Assembly (NCBI RefSeq): GCF_030227225.1
Contig: NZ_JASPHQ010000001.1
Span: 1 to 61,611 of the forward strand
Length of the DNA stretch: 61,611 nucleotides
Source: Corynebacterium rhinophilum
GTDB lineage: Bacteria; Actinomycetota; Actinomycetes; Mycobacteriales; Mycobacteriaceae
Reading direction: 5' to 3'
Shown here: piece by piece, positions 9,131 through 18,011 of the stretch
Layout: each line of letters begins with the position of its first letter
Numbering within the stretch: position 1 is the stretch's first letter
The notes under the pieces: generated by a model
Database searches by the model: none
What the model was told of the DNA's origin: nothing
Seen by the model: the letters and a program-made list of their open reading frames with translations, nothing else
Position numbers and translations under genes: made by a program

Positions 9131-9835
9131 GTGTCTAAGGCAGATCTGGATAAAAAGCCCTTCGACGTCGCGCGCATGTTTGACGCCGTCGGCGAAAAAT
9201 ACGACCTCACCAATACCATCCTGTCCTTTGGGCAGGACAAGCGCTGGCGCAAGCGCACCCGCGAGCGCCTTAACCTGCAGCCTGGGGAGAAGGTCCTCGA
9301 CCTCGCGGCCGGAACCGCGGTGTCCACAGAAGAGCTGTCCAAGTCCGGCGCGTGGTGCGTAGCTTGCGACTTTTCGCGTGGCATGCTTGCCGCCGGAAGC
9401 GAGCGCGACGTGCCCAAAGTGGCCGGCGATGGCATGAAATTGCCTTTTGCGGATAATACGTTTGACGCCGTCACCATCTCCTATGGCCTGCGCAATATCC
9501 ACGATTACGAGCTGGGGCTGCGGGAAATGGCGCGCGTGACTAAGCCGGGCGGGCGCCTGGCGGTGGCGGAATTTTCCACGCCCATTGTCCCGGTATTTGG
9601 CACCGTGTACAAGGAATACCTCATGCGCCTGCTGCCCCCGGTTGCGCGCGTGGTCTCCTCCAACCCGGATGCCTATATTTACCTCGCGGAATCCATCCGC
9701 GCTTGGCCTGGACAAGAGGAGTTGGCGGCGGCCATCAACCGCAATGGCTGGGCCAACGCGGGCTGGCAAAACCTCACCCTGGGTATCGTTGCCTTGCACT
9801 CGGCAACGAAGCCGCTTGCCGATGCCCCGAAGTAA
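9131..9835 (+). CDS. menG: Demethylmenaquinone methyltransferase
   Basis: SAM-dependent methyltransferase of the UbiE/MenG family, 234 residues, for the last methylation of menaquinone. The N-terminal [12 protein letters not shown] is a family hallmark, the SAM-binding motif I is DLAAGTAVS, and YGLRNIHD plus [12 protein letters not shown] follow in the expected order. The start is GTG 9131, 11 bases after the mannosyltransferase stop. It converges with the menaquinone reductase gene, only 16 bases apart, with no obvious terminator between them. The end of the gene carries one copy of the 15-base repeated word. Confidence 0.95.
   Translation: MSKADLDKKPFDVARMFDAVGEKYDLTNTILSFGQDKRWRKRTRERLNLQPGEKVLDLAAGTAVSTEELSKSGAWCVACDFSRGMLAAGSERDVPKVAGDGMKLPFADNTFDAVTISYGLRNIHDYELGLREMARVTKPGGRLAVAEFSTPIVPVFGTVYKEYLMRLLPPVARVVSSNPDAYIYLAESIRAWPGQEELAAAINRNGWANAGWQNLTLGIVALHSATKPLADAPK
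9814..9828 (+). repeat. 15-base word GCTTGCCGATGCCCC, copy 2
   Basis: Exact copy at the 3' end of menG, plus strand, reading L-A-D-A-P. Confidence 0.8.
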
Positions 9836-9851
9836 ACCCCTTGCAGCCCTC

Positions 9852-11120
9852 CTAGACCGCCGCGGTGGAGGCCCACAGGGGCGTATCGCGCCGGATGGCC
9901 CCTACGGTGCGGCCGGCCGTGCGCCACAGGCGGGCGATAAGGTCGCGGTCCTCCTCCGTGATGAGGTTGCCCATGAGGCGGGCTGCCGCGGGCATCAGCA
10001 AGCGGCCCACCGGACCGCGCAGCGCCAACGGGCCCGCCATGGGAAGGAATTGCGGGTAAGTCAACAGGCGGGCGGCTGTGCGCGCAAGCAGGAAGGATTC
10101 GCCGTAGTGTTCGCGCAGGGTGGCCGGCCACGCGAGGGTGAAATCCTTCGGCCCGAGCATGGCTACCGCGAGCGCTGCGGTCTCGAGGCCGTAGTCGATG
10201 CCCTCGCCGTTTAAGGGATTGATGCAAGCGGCGGCATCGCCAATAAGCATCCAATTGGCCCCCGCCACATTAGAGACCGCCCCGCCCATGGGCAGCAGGG
10301 CAGAGGTGACGTGTTCGATGTCCCCAAGGCCCCACTCCGCGCGCTGCTGGGCGGCGTAGAACTCCAGCAACTTTTTGGTATTAATCTTGGCCGGCCGCTG
10401 CGCGGTCGAAAGCGCACCGACGCCGATATTGACCTGGCCCAGCTCTGCTCCCAACGGGAAAATCCAGCCGTAGCCGGGCTGGACGGAATCGTCTTCATCT
10501 TTTAATTCCACGTGCGAGTGCATCCACGGCTCCGTTGCCTGAGGGGAGGCGGCATAGGAGCGCGCGGCGATGCCATAGACCTCATCGCGGTGCCAGGTGC
10601 GGCCCAATTGCTTGCCAAAGGTAGAACGCACGCCATCGGCCACGATGAGCCATTTCGGCTGAATAATCTGCTTGCCGATGCGAAATGAGGTCACCCGGTT
10701 GCCCTCCATGACTGGGGCGCTCGCGGGGGTACCAGATATGAGCGTGGCCCCGGCGGCGGTGGCAGCCTCTACCAGCTGCGCATCGAGCCTAAAGCGCGGC
10801 AGGGCAGTGCCCACCTGGGAAGGATAGGTCTGCGGCCACGGGGCAGTGACGTCCTCGCCGTAGCCGTGCAGCTTGAGCCCGCGGTTGCGGTAGGAGGCGT
10901 TAACGGTAATGCCGAGCTTATCTAGCTGGTGCATTGCCCGCGGGGTAAGACCATCGCCGCAGGTTTTATCGCGGGGGAAGGCGGATGAATCAATGAGGAC
11001 AGTCTCATAGCCAGCGCGGGCGGCGTGGATGGCCGCAGCGGCTCCGGCGGGTCCTGCACCGATGATGGCGACTTCGACAGGGCGGGGGGAATCGATCTGT
11101 TCCGACATAGGGACTATCAT
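9852..11120 (-). CDS. menJ: Geranylgeranyl-reductase-family flavoprotein, likely menaquinone reductase
   Basis: FAD-dependent reductase of 422 residues. The Rossmann motif AIIGAGPAGAAAA is near the N-terminus, followed by DKTCGDGLTP, WLIVADGVRS and MLIGDAAACINPLNGEGI, in family order. The closest functional match by context is mycobacterial MenJ (Rv0561c), which saturates one isoprene unit of menaquinone. It lies next to menG and opposite a polyprenyl diphosphate synthase, as in mycobacteria. ATG 11120 has a GAGGGG box 13 bases upstream; ATG 11105 (MSEQ) is an equally conserved-looking alternative. Function is by synteny and family. Confidence 0.85.
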   Translation of the reverse strand: MIVPMSEQIDSPRPVEVAIIGAGPAGAAAAIHAARAGYETVLIDSSAFPRDKTCGDGLTPRAMHQLDKLGITVNASYRNRGLKLHGYGEDVTAPWPQTYPSQVGTALPRFRLDAQLVEAATAAGATLISGTPASAPVMEGNRVTSFRIGKQIIQPKWLIVADGVRSTFGKQLGRTWHRDEVYGIAARSYAASPQATEPWMHSHVELKDEDDSVQPGYGWIFPLGAELGQVNIGVGALSTAQRPAKINTKKLLEFYAAQQRAEWGLGDIEHVTSALLPMGGAVSNVAGANWMLIGDAAACINPLNGEGIDYGLETAALAVAMLGPKDFTLAWPATLREHYGESFLLARTAARLLTYPQFLPMAGPLALRGPVGRLLMPAAARLMGNLITEEDRDLIARLWRTAGRTVGAIRRDTPLWASTAAV

Positions 11121-11218
11121 TGCACTAGTTCAACCCCTCAAGTGTGTTAAGGGGGCTGGTTTGGACTACGGTAGATAAACGATTATCTCTGGCTTTTAAT
11201 TGCAAGGAACGCTATTTA

Positions 11219-12223
11219 ATGACTCACGGCCACTCGCATGCCACTCACGTGGATCTTGGTGATCCACAGCTTAATGAACGCATTGGCGCGGGCATGGAAG
11301 CAGTAGAAGAAAAGCTGCGCAGTGAAACTGACCGCGGCCAGGACTTCTTGAAGGACAAGGTAAGCCATCTGTCCAAGGCAGGTGGCAAGCGCTTTCGTCC
11401 GATGATGGCACTGCTTGCCTCTGAGTACGGCACCAAACCGGGCTGTGAAGAGGTTATTAAGTCCGCCACCGTTGTGGAGATGGTGCACGTTGCCACCCTG
11501 TACCACGATGATGTGATGGATGAGGCGGACCGCCGCCGCGGCGTGGAATCCGCCAACTCCCGGTGGAATAACTCCGTAGCCATCCTTGCCGGCGATGCCC
11601 TCCTCGCACACGCCTCCCGCCTGATGAGCCAACTAGATACCCATACCGTAGGCCACTTCGCGGATACCTTTGAAGAGCTGGTGACCGGCCAGATGCGCGA
11701 GACCATTGGTGCTGGCGAAGCCAACCCCGTGGACCACTATATGGCCGTTATTCAGGAAAAGACCGCGGTGCTTATCGCCTCTGCCGGCTACCTCGGCGCG
11801 TACCACTCGGGCGCTTCTGCAGAATACGCTGCTGCGTTGAGCCGCATTGGCGGTGCCATCGGCATGATTTTCCAGATTGTGGACGATGTCATCGATATCT
11901 TCTCCGATCCAGAAGAGTCCGGAAAGACTCCGGGCACCGACCTGCGCGAGGGTGTCTTTACCCTCCCCGTCCTCTACGCCTTGGAAGAGGACGGCGAGGT
12001 GGGAGACCAGCTGCGTGAGCTGCTGACAGGCCCCCTAGAAACCGATGCTGAGGTCGAGCGTGCCATTGAGCTCCTGCGCCAGTCTGGCGGCCGTCAGCGG
12101 GCGCTAGAGGACATTAACGCCTACCTCCGCACGGTAGAAGAACAGCTTTCCGTACTGCCGGAAAATTCCGCTAGCCAAGCGCTGCGCCAGCTCGCGGATT
12201 ACACCGTTCGCCGCGTGGGCTAG
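11219..12223 (+). CDS. Polyprenyl diphosphate synthase (trans-isoprenyl)
   Basis: A 334-residue all-E prenyltransferase with both aspartate-rich motifs: DDVMDEADRRR (first DDxxD with the conserved Arg pair) and DDVIDIFSD (second). It extends isoprenoid chains from FPP or GGPP using IPP, probably to make the menaquinone side chain, given the neighbouring men genes. This matches grcC1 in mycobacteria. ATG 11219 was preferred over an upstream in-frame start because an AAGGAA box is correctly placed before it. It is divergent from menJ with about 100 bases between, so both promoters should be there. Confidence 0.9.
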   Translation: MTHGHSHATHVDLGDPQLNERIGAGMEAVEEKLRSETDRGQDFLKDKVSHLSKAGGKRFRPMMALLASEYGTKPGCEEVIKSATVVEMVHVATLYHDDVMDEADRRRGVESANSRWNNSVAILAGDALLAHASRLMSQLDTHTVGHFADTFEELVTGQMRETIGAGEANPVDHYMAVIQEKTAVLIASAGYLGAYHSGASAEYAAALSRIGGAIGMIFQIVDDVIDIFSDPEESGKTPGTDLREGVFTLPVLYALEEDGEVGDQLRELLTGPLETDAEVERAIELLRQSGGRQRALEDINAYLRTVEEQLSVLPENSASQALRQLADYTVRRVG

Positions 12224-12332
12224 CTGCTTGCCTGCACCCCTCCTACACACCCCATTTCTCCCCGCTGCGCTGGCGATTTGGAGGTAGGTGGGTGCTTCAT
12301 AGTAAAGTACATACACGCACCACAGAGTGCAT

Positions 12333-12414
12333 GCCAGGTTGCCCGAGCGGCCAAAGGGAGCGGACTGTAAATCCGCCGGCATTGCCTTCAGAAGTTCGAA
12401 TCTTCTACCTGGCA
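12333..12414 (+). tRNA. tRNA-Tyr (GTA)
   Basis: The acceptor stem GCCAGGT pairs with ACCTGGC (12407-12413), with discriminator A. The anticodon loop CTGTAAA sits between GCGGA and TCCGC, giving anticodon GTA at 12367-12369. A long variable arm is present, as expected for bacterial tRNA-Tyr. CCA is not encoded. A strong terminator follows 9 bases downstream, so this is a single-tRNA unit. Confidence 0.95.
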
Positions 12415-12422
12415 CAACACAG

Positions 12423-12460
12423 AGCCCCACAAGCACAGGCTTGTGGGGCTTCGTCGTTTT
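12423..12460 (+). terminator. Terminator of tRNA-Tyr
   Basis: Perfect 12-bp stem (AGCCCCACAAGC / GCTTGTGGGGCT) with a 4-base loop, followed by a T-rich tail. Confidence 0.85.
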
Positions 12461-12584
12461 CTCCTGCAGGGCGGATCTGAAAGCTCTATGGGACGCGGCA
12501 CACCTTGAATAGGACTAACAGATGCTCGTGATAGCCCAGAATAAGGTTAGTTTTCAGTACGTGAACGATTGATAGGGTGTCTGC

Positions 12585-13028
12585 ATGCGGTTGAATAAGC
12601 TTGCTATCAGTACTGTTTGCTTACCTTTAATGCTCGTAGGTTGTGGTGTGCAAGACCCTGAGCCCTCTGCAGAATCTGAGGCACCGAATAATGGCGATAC
12701 TTCTCTGGAGAGTTTTGAGCCCCGTCCCTCAGACGCTCCAATACTTGGGAATGTTACGGCTGAAGGGGAGTGCGATCCGCAAGTGGTGAAAATGGATAAC
12801 GAGAAGAATACGCCCCACATTCACTATGAAGGTCAACCCGGTGATGAATTAACCATCAAATATATGAATGGCGACGAAGTTGTGCAGGAGGATAGCGTTG
12901 AACTGTCCAGCACAACAACTAGTATCCAAACTGGAGCCAGTACCTATAACGGGGATTTGGACCGTGCTGAAATCGTTGCCAAAGGTCGCTCTGGTACCGA
13001 TGGCACGTGTCATATCACCATTAAATAG
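12585..13028 (+). CDS. Small lipoprotein, unknown function
   Basis: A 147-residue secreted lipoprotein. It has a positively charged start (MRLNKL), a hydrophobic stretch and a lipobox, LVGC, with the lipidated Cys at residue 20. The mature part is acidic at first (EPSAESEAPNNGD) and then looks like a beta-rich domain with two Cys (near residues 63 and 143) that could form a disulfide. No known family was recognised. Codon usage is more AT-rich than in the neighbouring core genes, and it sits in the islet after tRNA-Tyr. ATG 12585 is the only start that gives a signal peptide. Confidence 0.75.
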   Translation: MRLNKLAISTVCLPLMLVGCGVQDPEPSAESEAPNNGDTSLESFEPRPSDAPILGNVTAEGECDPQVVKMDNEKNTPHIHYEGQPGDELTIKYMNGDEVVQEDSVELSSTTTSIQTGASTYNGDLDRAEIVAKGRSGTDGTCHITIK

Positions 13029-13208
13029 TTGATATTCGCTGTTGAGGGAATTCTCTACTCTTGATCTCTTAGCAATCGATAAACCCAGATCCCGGAGTAT
13101 CGGAATATTGAACATCTCTTGTGCTTGTTCAAGTAGTCGGTTTGGCTCGTCTAATGCTTTTTGAATCGGCTTTTCGTGCCCATTGAGAAGTATCAGGCAC
13201 CGTCTCAT
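13029..13208 (-). pseudogene. Possible remnant of a minus-strand gene
   Basis: Read on the minus strand from 13208, an open frame begins with about 55 residues of protein-like composition (a heptad-like LDEPNRLLEQAQEMF stretch, then RDLGLSIAKRSR) in a stretch that carries no convincing plus-strand gene. It then runs stop-free into the antisense of the lipoprotein, which is likely chance. It may be a decayed gene end. No family was recognised and confidence is low. Confidence 0.2.
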
Positions 13209-13556
13209 CTTGGGAGAGAGGAGTCTTCCAGCGTTTTATTTTCGCATACGATGAAGGGCATGGAAGAAAGGCGGCTAACAACACTATTTTTTGGCAATGT
13301 AGTGCTTGAATCCCAAATCTCGGGTACGTTTCCCAAAATTTACGCTGCGGATATGCAGTCTTATTGGATGAGGCCGAGCAGAGATGTTGCCATTGCTGTT
13401 CCACTAGATGATCTTCGCGGACAAATTACTGCGGATAGGGCTAAGGCACTTTCTGAGAAAATCTTTGAATCGGTTGCCTTAGAACTAGAGAAGAATTATG
13501 CAGGAGGCAAAAGCCAAGCAGTACAAGAGCTTACTGCTTGGCTTTTGCAAGAGTAG
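13161..13556 (+). CDS. Hypothetical protein with terminator-like hairpin in its 3' end
   Basis: An open frame of 131 residues with no recognised family. It shows a mixed alpha/beta pattern (TTLFFGNVVLES, then DVAIAVPLDDL) and an amphipathic C-terminal helix. The start is uncertain: TTG 13161 gives the longest form, but ATG 13251 or 13260 would give about 100 residues and a GGGAGAGAGGAG box lies upstream of those. The gene is AT-rich like the lipoprotein upstream. Its last 17 codons contain a perfect 17-bp inverted repeat, so the coding sequence overlaps the likely terminator that separates it from the convergent phosphomutase gene 1 base away. Confidence 0.55.
   Translation: MNRLFVPIEKYQAPSHLGREESSSVLFSHTMKGMEERRLTTLFFGNVVLESQISGTFPKIYAADMQSYWMRPSRDVAIAVPLDDLRGQITADRAKALSEKIFESVALELEKNYAGGKSQAVQELTAWLLQE
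13507..13548. terminator. Bidirectional terminator inside the coding 3' end
   Basis: Perfect 17-bp inverted repeat (arms 13507-13523 and 13532-13548) with an 8-base loop. The arms carry an AAAA/TTTT block, so a U-run forms on both strands. It lies between convergent genes and within the last codons of the plus-strand gene. Confidence 0.8.
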
Positions 13557-13557
13557 C

Positions 13558-15135
13558 TTAGAGCCCAAAATAATCGCGCAGGTCGGCCGCGATGGCATCG
13601 AGGCGACCGGCGTCGGGGGACTCTAGGTAGCACTTGAGCTTGGGCTCGGTGCCGGAGGAACGAACGATGACGCGGTCATCGTTATCGGTGAAGAACTTCG
13701 AGCCTTGTGCGAACTTTTCCACCTTGGACACTGGGGAGCCGGCGAGCTCGGTCGGCGGGGTAGCAGAGACCTTGTCCATTGCTTGGGTAATCAGGCTCAA
13801 GTCCTCGACGCGGAAGGTCAGCGGCTGCGTGTGCAGGGCGCCGACCGTGGCGTAGATATCATCCAAGCGGCCTAGGAGGCTGCTTCCGGCTGCCTTGCAT
13901 TCGGCGGCGAGGCTGGCGAGCACCACGTAGGTAGAGATGCCGTCTTTATCGCGCACTGCGTTGGGATCGGGGCAGAAACCAATAGCTTCTTCGTAGCCGA
14001 AGGCCAGTTCCGGGGTGCGGGCGATCCACTTGAAACCGGTCAGGGTTTCCTCGTGGCCGAGGCCGTAGTGCGCGGCGATGCGCCCGAGTAGCCTGGACGA
14101 TACGAGGGAGTTGGCGAAGTTGCCGGTAGCGCCGCGGCGGGCGAGGTAATCGCCAAGCAAAGCGCCGGTCTCATCGCCACTGAGCTGGCGCCAGGTGCCA
14201 TCGGTAGGCACGGCGGCGGCGCAGCGGTCGGCGTCGGGATCGTAAGCGATAAGGATATCGGCACCGATTTTCTCGGCATGCTGAATTCCAAGATCAAGCG
14301 CGCCGGGCTCTTCCGGGTTGGGGAAGGACACCGTGGGGAAATCTGGGTCAGGAGCGGCCTGTTCTGGCACCAGCGAGACGGAAAAGCCGCAGCGAGACAG
14401 CAGTTCCTTACCCAGTTCGGCACCCACGCCGTGCATGGCGGTCAGCGCGATGGTGATATCGGTATTGTCACCGACCAACGTGGCGGCGCGGTCGAGGTAC
14501 TCCGCGCGGGTATCGACGTCCTCGATGTGATCGGAGGTCAGCGGGATCTCATCGGCGTAGGGGGCCTCAGCGATGGCGGCGGCGATTTCTTTATCGGCTG
14601 GGGAGATGAGCTGCACGCCCTCGCCCGGGCCGGTGGCAACGCGGCCACCCAGGTACACCTTGTAGCCATTATCGGCAGGCGGGTTGTGGGAGGCGGTAAC
14701 CATAATGCCGGCATCCGCGCCCAAAGAACGGACCGTGAAGGCGGTTAGTGGGGTCGGGTTTTGCGCGGGCAGGGCCAGTGCCTTACCACCGGCGGCGGAG
14801 ATAACCTGCGCGGCATCGCGCTGGAACTGTGCGGATCCGTGGCGGGCATCGCAGCCGATGACAACGACCGGGGTATCGACCTGCTGCTTGAGCCAGGTAA
14901 TAAGACCGTAGGTGGTGCGAATGACCACCGCGCGGTTCATGCGGGATTCGCCCGCACCCACGGCGGCGCGCAGGCCCGCGGTACCAAAGTTCAGTGGGCC
15001 CGCGAAGGCGGCGGCGAGTTCTTCGGAGTTATCTTCCTCGATCCACGTGAGCACCTGACGGGCGGTGTCCGCATCCGGATCGTGTTCGGCCCAGGTGCGG
15101 GCGTAGTTGATGTCGAAGGTCTTATCCACAGACAT
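13558..15135 (-). CDS. Phosphohexomutase-family enzyme, probably acting on deoxyribose/ribose phosphate
   Basis: Alpha-D-phosphohexomutase of 525 residues. The catalytic phosphoserine loop is TASHNPP at residues 147-153 (Ser149), the metal-binding loop is DPDADR at 299-304, and the phosphate-binding RSSGTEPKLK lies near the C-terminus. All four family landmarks are intact. The family covers phosphoglucomutase and phosphomannomutase. It is the last gene of the deo cluster, 3 bases after deoC, and no deoB is present here. This context suggests it converts (deoxy)ribose 1-phosphate to the 5-phosphate for DeoC (inference). In corynebacteria the gene is often named pmmB. Confidence 0.88.
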   Translation of the reverse strand: MSVDKTFDINYARTWAEHDPDADTARQVLTWIEEDNSEELAAAFAGPLNFGTAGLRAAVGAGESRMNRAVVIRTTYGLITWLKQQVDTPVVVIGCDARHGSAQFQRDAAQVISAAGGKALALPAQNPTPLTAFTVRSLGADAGIMVTASHNPPADNGYKVYLGGRVATGPGEGVQLISPADKEIAAAIAEAPYADEIPLTSDHIEDVDTRAEYLDRAATLVGDNTDITIALTAMHGVGAELGKELLSRCGFSVSLVPEQAAPDPDFPTVSFPNPEEPGALDLGIQHAEKIGADILIAYDPDADRCAAAVPTDGTWRQLSGDETGALLGDYLARRGATGNFANSLVSSRLLGRIAAHYGLGHEETLTGFKWIARTPELAFGYEEAIGFCPDPNAVRDKDGISTYVVLASLAAECKAAGSSLLGRLDDIYATVGALHTQPLTFRVEDLSLITQAMDKVSATPPTELAGSPVSKVEKFAQGSKFFTDNDDRVIVRSSGTEPKLKCYLESPDAGRLDAIAADLRDYFGL

Positions 15136-15138
15136 GGC

Positions 15139-15798
15139 TTAAAGCTCCTCGAGGATCTTGGCAGAGGAGGACAGCCCCAGGCGGCTGGCGCCGGCCTCGA
15201 TCATGGCGAGAGCATCCTCGGCGGTGCGGATGCCGCCGGAGGCCTTCACGCCCAGCTTGTTGCCTACGGTCTCGCGCATGAGCTTGACTGCGTGGGTGGA
15301 GGCACCGCCGGCGGGGTGGAAACCTGTGGAAGTCTTTACAAAGTCCGCCTGAGCGGCAGCGGCGGCCTGGCAGGCGAGGACAATGGAGGCATCGGAAAGC
15401 GCGGCAGACTCGATGATGACCTTGAGCACCTTGCCTGGGATGGCATCGCGCACGGCCTGGATTTCTGCCTGCAGCTCCTCGGCGCGGCCCTCGATGGCCA
15501 GCGGGATGTTGATGACCATGTCTACTTCCTCGGCGCCATCGGCAACCGCGCGGGCTGCCTCAGCAGCCTTGATTTCCGGCTTGACGGCGCCGGAAGGAAA
15601 GCCCACGACCGTGGCGACGTGGAGGGACTCTGGGGTCTCGAGCGGCAGGGCGGAAGGGGAGACGCACACGGCATAGGTGCCAAGCTCGGTGGCCTCTTCT
15701 GCCAAGGCGCGGAACTGCTCCGGGGTGGCCTCTGGCTTGAGCAGGGTGTGGTCGATATAGGAGGCAACGTCTGAGCGGGTGAGGTTCTGGGAAGTCAT
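15139..15798 (-). CDS. deoC: Deoxyribose-phosphate aldolase
   Basis: Class I aldolase of 219 residues splitting 2-deoxyribose 5-phosphate to glyceraldehyde 3-phosphate and acetaldehyde. The Schiff-base Lys is K155 in KTSTGF, the second catalytic Lys is K185 in VKASGGI, and the Asp D93 in EVDMVINI is present. ATG 15798 has a good AAAGGAGAAA ribosome-binding site. It lies 11 bases after the MFS transporter and just before the mutase, in one minus-strand operon. Confidence 0.96.
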   Translation of the reverse strand: MTSQNLTRSDVASYIDHTLLKPEATPEQFRALAEEATELGTYAVCVSPSALPLETPESLHVATVVGFPSGAVKPEIKAAEAARAVADGAEEVDMVINIPLAIEGRAEELQAEIQAVRDAIPGKVLKVIIESAALSDASIVLACQAAAAAQADFVKTSTGFHPAGGASTHAVKLMRETVGNKLGVKASGGIRTAEDALAMIEAGASRLGLSSSAKILEEL

Positions 15799-15809
15799 GA
15801 TTTTCTCCT

Positions 15810-17165
15810 TTAGGAAACTGGGGCGGGTTCGTTTTTAGCCATCTTCAGATCCGAAATGATGTACAGCGCGGAACCGAAGAGAGCGATGACGGTGAGAATG
15901 AGCAGGGTGGTGGTGTAGCTGGTGGACTCCATCAGCTTGGCGGTGTACGCAATGCCCAGCGGGATGGCGATATTGATGGTGAGGTTATAAAAGCCGATGG
16001 CGATACCGGACTTGGCTGCGGTGATATTGCGCAGTGCAGTATTGACCAGTGGTGCGTACATCAGGGAAAAGCCGCTGGCAAAGGCAATAATGGTGATAAC
16101 AAGCACAGCCACGTGAACCTGTGCAAACAGCGCGGCAATGAATAAGGAACCTGCAACCAAAGCAAAAGCGGTATAGATGGTGGCTCGAGACGAGAGCACC
16201 GTGCCGATCTTGCCGGACAAAATACCGACGAGCACGGCGCAGGCATAGCCAGGAATGAGCAACAACGAAGCACGGTCCAGGCTCATACCGTGCATGTCTT
16301 GGGCTGCATAGGGAAGCAGGAAGATAAAGCCCAGCTGGGTGGAATAGACAAAGAGCACCATGACGATGGTCCACACGTAGCGTCCATTGGTGAAGAATTC
16401 CGGGGTGACCACGGGGTTCTTTGCGTTCTTGATGTGCACGATGAACAGGACTAAGCCAATGGCTGCCAAGACGAGCCAGTACCAGGCGTAATCCTGCATA
16501 AACATGATGAGAGCGCTGGCGAAGACGGCGACAAAGAACAGGCCAAGTGCGTCCAGGTGGCCCTCCACGGCCTCATCTTCCGGCACATTTTTAATGATGG
16601 GCGGAATGGTGAGCAGGAGGATAAGGGGGATGAGGAACATCGCCGTCCAGGACACGTAGGTGGAGATGAACCCAGAGGTCAGCGCACCAATGAGCAGGCC
16701 GGCCTGGAAGGCAGCGGTGGAAAAGCCGAGGTAGGTCTTTTGATCATCCTCACTCAAGTGCTTGGTCACGTAGATGACATAGAGCGTCTCAGCGGCGGCC
16801 AAACCGGTGGTCTGAATCAAACGCCCAGTCAACACCATGGCCCACGAACCAGAGAAAATGAAAGCCAGGATGGAACCCACGGCCACAAACCCGATACCGG
16901 TAAGCATGAGCTTCCGAATAGAGATGGAGTCCGCCAAGGCGGCGTAGACGACGGCGCCGATACCAATGATGACGCCGGCCAGCGAGGCCTGCAGCGAAGC
17001 GGTTTTATCGGAGATCTCCAGCGCTTCCGCGATCGGCATGGTCATCGTCTTGAATCCATTGTCAATGATGAGGGAGAAGACGAAGACGAAAAGGAGGATA
17101 GGGACGGCCGCCTTGGGGTTAACCTGGGTGCGATCCCCCGGCATGGCCTTAACTTTTTTCAGCAT
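15810..17165 (-). CDS. MFS transporter, likely nucleoside or deoxyribose uptake
   Basis: A polytopic membrane protein of 451 residues with about 12 hydrophobic segments and a conserved MFS loop between segments 2 and 3 ([10 protein letters not shown]). The N-terminal cytoplasmic tail is short and basic. The substrate cannot be read from the sequence. It sits between deoD and deoC in one operon under a DeoR-like regulator, so a nucleoside or deoxyribonucleoside substrate is the simplest inference. Confidence 0.82.
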   Translation of the reverse strand: MLKKVKAMPGDRTQVNPKAAVPILLFVFVFSLIIDNGFKTMTMPIAEALEISDKTASLQASLAGVIIGIGAVVYAALADSISIRKLMLTGIGFVAVGSILAFIFSGSWAMVLTGRLIQTTGLAAAETLYVIYVTKHLSEDDQKTYLGFSTAAFQAGLLIGALTSGFISTYVSWTAMFLIPLILLLTIPPIIKNVPEDEAVEGHLDALGLFFVAVFASALIMFMQDYAWYWLVLAAIGLVLFIVHIKNAKNPVVTPEFFTNGRYVWTIVMVLFVYSTQLGFIFLLPYAAQDMHGMSLDRASLLLIPGYACAVLVGILSGKIGTVLSSRATIYTAFALVAGSLFIAALFAQVHVAVLVITIIAFASGFSLMYAPLVNTALRNITAAKSGIAIGFYNLTINIAIPLGIAYTAKLMESTSYTTTLLILTVIALFGSALYIISDLKMAKNEPAPVS

Positions 17166-17193
17166 GGAAGTTGTCCTTTGTGGGAAGAGGAGC

Positions 17194-17919
17194 TTAGTCG
17201 ACTGCGTTAAGTGGCAAGGCGAGTTTCATCATGGTGTGGAATGCGCTCTGGCGGTCCTCGGCAGAAAGCTGGGTGCCGTTGACCACATTGTCTGAGACAG
17301 TGAATAGGCCCAAGGCGTCGACACCGGCCTCGGCGGCGGTGGCATAGAGTGCGGCGGATTCCATTTCCACACCAAGCACGCCCATGTGCGCCCAGCGGCC
17401 GTTGACGGTCTTATCCATGTGGTAGAACATGTCAGAACTTAGGATATTGCCCACGTGAATCGGGGTCTCTTGGCGCTCGGCCTCATCTACCAGCGCCTTG
17501 AGTAGCTTCCAGGATGCGGTGGGGGCGTAGGTGCCCGGCAGGTCATACTGTGACAGGAAGTTGGAATCGGTAGAAGCAGAAGATGCCACGATGACATCGT
17601 GCAATTCGATGTCTTCTTGCATAGCACCGATGGAGCCGACGCGGATGAGCTTTTTCGCACCGAACTTATGGATCAATTCCCAGGAGTAGATACCGATAGA
17701 GGGAATTCCCATACCGGTGCCCATAACGGAGATGGGCTTGCCGTTGTAGGTGCCGGTAAAGCCCAGCATGTTGCGGATTTCATTGAATTGGACGACATCT
17801 TCCAAGAAGGTATCCGCGATGAATTTGGCGCGGAGGGGATCGTCGGGCAGCAAAACGGTCTCTGCGATGGGGGCGCCGTGCGGGTTGATGTGCGGGGTGG
17901 AAATCTCGGTCTGAGACAT
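17194..17919 (-). CDS. deoD: Purine-nucleoside phosphorylase (DeoD type)
   Basis: Hexameric-type purine nucleoside phosphorylase of 241 residues. It splits purine (deoxy)nucleosides with phosphate to the base and (deoxy)ribose 1-phosphate. Motifs seen are the phosphate-binding MGTGMGIPS, RVGSIGAMQ, the nucleoside-binding GVLGVEMESAALY, and the acid loop TVSDNVV. ATG 17919 is the first gene behind the promoter at 17962-17989. Its product feeds the mutase and DeoC of the same operon. Confidence 0.95.
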   Translation of the reverse strand: MSQTEISTPHINPHGAPIAETVLLPDDPLRAKFIADTFLEDVVQFNEIRNMLGFTGTYNGKPISVMGTGMGIPSIGIYSWELIHKFGAKKLIRVGSIGAMQEDIELHDVIVASSASTDSNFLSQYDLPGTYAPTASWKLLKALVDEAERQETPIHVGNILSSDMFYHMDKTVNGRWAHMGVLGVEMESAALYATAAEAGVDALGLFTVSDNVVNGTQLSAEDRQSAFHTMMKLALPLNAVD

Positions 17920-17937
17920 GGAGTACTCCTCAACGTG

Positions 17938-17961
17938 GACTGGTGGACTGTGTCACCAGTC
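17938..17961. promoter_or_regulatory. Operator-like palindrome before deoD
   Basis: Perfect 8-bp inverted repeat GACTGGTG (17938-17945) / CACCAGTC (17954-17961) with an 8-base spacer. It lies directly downstream of the -10 box of the deoD promoter, over the expected transcription start, a typical repressor position. The neighbouring SorC/DeoR-type gene is the natural candidate to bind it (inference). Confidence 0.6.
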
Positions 17962-17989
17962 AGTTTAGCCCCCGTGGCACCAATGTCAA
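17962..17989 (-). promoter_or_regulatory. Promoter of the deo operon
   Basis: On the minus strand a consensus -35 TTGACA (17984-17989) and -10 TAAACT (17962-17967) are 16 bases apart, upstream of deoD. Confidence 0.65.
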
Positions 17990-18011
17990 TGAAATAATTA
18001 ACAAATGTGCA

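Noticed and set aside
12292..12512. Small open frames across tRNA-Tyr
   Set aside because: They overlap the whole tRNA and its terminator and have no coding character.
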